64,000 nucleotides of DNA from Lachnoclostridium sp. An181 (GTDB lineage Bacteria > Bacillota > Clostridia > Lachnospirales > Lachnospiraceae): positions 1-64,000 of the forward strand of contig NZ_NFKJ01000009.1 of assembly GCF_002160325.1 (NCBI RefSeq). The letters run 5' to 3'. This document shows positions 63,786 through 64,000 of this stretch, in pieces. The translations under genes were made by a program, and so were the position numbers. A model generated the notes under the pieces. The model was not told where the DNA came from and ran no database searches. It worked only from the letters and a program-made list of their open reading frames with translations. How positions within the stretch are numbered: the first letter of the stretch is position 1; the number at the start of each line of letters is the position of its first letter.

Positions 63786-64000
63786 CTATTTTTGATTCAG
63801 ATATTTTTTCAAAACAATCACGAACCAGAGCGGCACCACAATTCCTTTGATGATGCTGGAGATGGAAAGGCTCCACCATACTCCGTCAAGGCCAAGCGCT
63901 GTGGAAGACAAAAGAAGGGCCATCGGGATCCTCGCCGCTGTAAAGACAATGCTCACAACCGCAGGCGGAGTTGGTTTCCCGAGTCCCTGAAACGCGCCTG
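63786..64000 (-). CDS. MATE-family multidrug transporter, C-terminal fragment
   Basis: The frame ends with TAG at 63786-63788 and reads back to the right edge, about 71 codons. The segment GAFQGLGKPTPPAVV and the following hydrophobic stretches (SIVFTAARIPMALLLS, VWWSLSISSIIKGIVV, WFVIVLKKY) match the last two helices of MATE drug/sodium antiporters. The N-terminal part lies beyond the window. Confidence 0.85.
   Translation of the reverse strand, partial: GAFQGLGKPTPPAVVSIVFTAARIPMALLLSSTALGLDGVWWSLSISSIIKGIVVPLWFVIVLKKYLNQK

Noticed and set aside
1-64000. CRISPR array, tRNA genes, intact insertion sequences
   Set aside because: No regularly spaced repeats, no cloverleaf apart from the tmRNA ends, and no transposase frame were found on reading through.

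Overview
The window reads as chromosomal DNA of a spore-forming, gut-type Firmicute of the Lachnospiraceae (Ruminococcus gnavus/torques, Blautia or Dorea-like). The grounds are the RadA, ClpC, FtsEX, AddAB, FeoAB, PyrK/PyrDB and RNase R/SmpB set, a small acid-soluble spore protein, families common in Lachnospiraceae (DUF6142, DUF1700, DUF1294), and large wall-attached glycosidases with FIVAR repeats. The species cannot be fixed from the sequence alone. Every protein gene I support, and the tmRNA gene, lies on the minus strand, so transcription runs from high to low coordinates.

Layout from low to high coordinate. 1-233: the first codons of a minus-strand gene (probably dnaA) and a cluster of DnaA boxes, i.e. 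a likely oriC. 234-4481: a FIVAR surface protein, radA, a hairpin-rich repeat-like element and a small conserved protein. 4561-8459: clpC with a GntR-type regulator and a palindromic operator, then cysK. 8580-12077: purE-purM-purN-purD. 12220-15302: an aminopeptidase, two membrane proteins (DUF6142, VanZ) and a 50-residue membrane peptide. 15321-19976: pyrC-pyrF-pyrK-pyrD-pyrE. 20068-25176: a PucR/CdaR-type regulator followed by ftsE, ftsX, an M23 hydrolase activator and an S41 protease, apparently one envelope/cell-division operon. 25318-28441: a divergent WecB/TagA/CpsF protein, a spore protein and a PadR-DUF1700-DUF4097-PspC envelope cassette with a clear promoter/operator. 28564-35755: addB-addA-DUF1294. 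35981-38854: a GH53 endo-galactanase with a FIVAR tail. 39422-44276: mnmM(ytqB), hflX, a TPR lipoprotein, an ArsR-type sensor, ung, hisF and hisH. 44304-47188: a two-component system and a DUF1275 membrane protein. 47381-49056: a KAP-family P-loop NTPase beside the decayed remnant of a Fic gene, next to the tmRNA gene (49242-49588). 49750-53738: a DUF1905 protein, feoA-feoB, an aromatic-acid-exporter-like protein, a YbhB/YbcL protein and an HxlR regulator. 53971-58947: a 1658-residue GH2 beta-galactosidase. 59114-64000: rnr-smpB with a small unknown gene, secG, eno and the 3' end of a MATE transporter gene.

Three surface proteins (ending at 234, 35981 and 53971) carry the same roughly 200-residue FIVAR module and the same non-LPXTG C-terminal signal (S[AV]KTGD, hydrophobic helix, basic tail). 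Two of them are galactan or galactoside hydrolases. They look like parts of one cell-surface glycan-harvesting apparatus displayed by a common anchoring route.

The least ordinary points are: the origin-like cluster at the left edge, with all genes to its right pointing toward it; the structured repeat-like element upstream of radA; clpC behind a GntR regulator; the KAP NTPase and Fic relic next to ssrA; and the shared FIVAR/KTGD display module. I saw no CRISPR array, no intact transposase and no tRNA gene.
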